Assembly (NCBI GenBank): GCA_946221065.1
Contig: CAMIIO010000005.1
Coordinates: 132,710 to 196,709, forward strand
Reading direction: 5' to 3'
From: an uncultured Rothia sp.
Lineage (GTDB): Bacteria; Actinomycetota; Actinomycetes; Actinomycetales; Micrococcaceae
DNA: 64,000 nt
The notes under the pieces were generated by a model. It did no database searches and was not told where the DNA came from. It was given only the letters and a program-made list of their open reading frames with translations. The translations under genes and the position numbers were made by a program. Below, piece after piece: positions 63,697 through 64,000 of the stretch; within the stretch, counting starts at the first letter, position 1; every line of letters starts with the position of its first letter.

Positions 63697-64000
63697 AAGT
63701 CTATTCTAAGAATATTGCTACTGATTCCAGTCCACACCACTGAGTTATAGAGAATTTTTTGGAAGCAATAAAACGTAACCTGCAGAAGAAACAATACTCC
63801 AAAGAAAAATAAGGCTCCATTTTCTTCTTTAATTTTTGGGATTACTAAGGTTAGTGAAAAATTTTTAGAATCTGTGTTATCTGCTAACACATCTTACATG
63901 CCTTATATTGTGATTATTATTCTATAATCGAGTTGGCGTATAGTAATTTTATAGTCAATAAATATTTTGACTATATTGTTTTTAAATTTCATAAAGTTCA
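63697..64000. other. AT-rich non-coding end of the window
   Basis: About 300 bases with GC clearly below the rest of the window and no supported gene. It holds GTGTTA-TCTGC-TAACAC (63874-63890) and TATAGTCAA-8-TTGACTATA (63950-63975), two short perfect inverted repeats that could be operators for the DUF262 gene or for a gene outside the window. Confidence 0.5.
63950..63975. repeat. Perfect 9-bp inverted repeat in AT-rich DNA
   Basis: TATAGTCAA and TTGACTATA are separated by eight A/T bases. One arm includes a TTGACT that resembles a -35 hexamer. Could be an operator; in such AT-rich DNA chance pairing is also possible. Confidence 0.35.

Overview
The window is a 64-kb chromosomal segment of a high-GC Gram-positive bacterium (Actinomycetota), most likely a Rothia-like member of the Micrococcaceae. 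The basis is gene content and order: rarA-rpsD-DUF948-alaS-ruvX-mltG-aroE-aroC-aroK-aroB-efp-nusB-pyrR-pyrB-pyrC-(PH protein)-carA-carB-pyrF-mihF-gmk-rpoZ-coaBC-metK-priA is a typical actinobacterial string, as is murT-gatD-yebC-ruvC-ruvA-ruvB-yajC-secD-secF-relA. The moderate GC content (roughly half by eye over most of the window) is low for the family and fits Rothia. The genus is an inference; no rRNA gene is present to confirm it.

Layout. 1-3.3 kb: the 5' part of leuS, then a two-gene plus-strand unit (alpha/beta hydrolase, GT4 glycosyltransferase). 3.3-35.4 kb: almost unbroken minus-strand housekeeping genes for the primosome, SAM and CoA synthesis, nucleotides, the complete UMP pathway except pyrD, the chorismate pathway genes aroB/K/C/E, translation (efp, alaS, rpsD, aspS, hisS, dtd) and repair (rarA, ruvX). 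35.4-38.2 kb: a non-coding stretch with a candidate structured RNA ending in an intrinsic terminator, a plus-strand DUF349 gene, and an AbiEi-antitoxin-like orphan. 38.2-49.4 kb: minus-strand relA, secF/D, yajC, ruvB/A/C, yebC and the gatD/murT pair that amidates lipid II. 49.6-50.8 kb: a lone tyrosine recombinase. 50.8-59.7 kb: an island holding a TPP-riboswitch-controlled thiO-thiS-thiG-thiF operon, divergent thiE, a secreted SGNH/LGFP-repeat protein, a DUF2797 protein and an aldehyde dehydrogenase. 59.7-64 kb: a HIT hydrolase, a nitronate monooxygenase, an FBP zinc-finger protein, and a frameshifted DUF262/DUF1524 (GmrSD-like) gene with an AT-rich upstream region.

The most striking large-scale signal is base skew. 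Over most of the window the plus strand is rich in A and C whichever way genes point, so the minus strand looks like the replication-leading strand. From about 50.82 kb to about 59.2 kb the plus strand is instead very rich in G and T, again through both minus-strand genes (thiF/G/S/O) and plus-strand genes (thiE onward), and GC is higher. The skew then fades and reverts by about 60.3 kb. This looks like a segment that evolved in the opposite orientation and was inverted or inserted here; it abuts an integrase and a ThiF with a shortened, compositionally different C-terminus.

Other points: a C9 tract in codons 5-8 of the secreted SGNH/LGFP protein (possible phase variation), a C-loop RNA resembling the actinobacterial 6C family, a one-base frameshift in a G5 run of the DUF262 gene, and a MurT without the cysteines of the usual zinc ribbon. 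No tRNA, rRNA, CRISPR array or intact insertion sequence was found.
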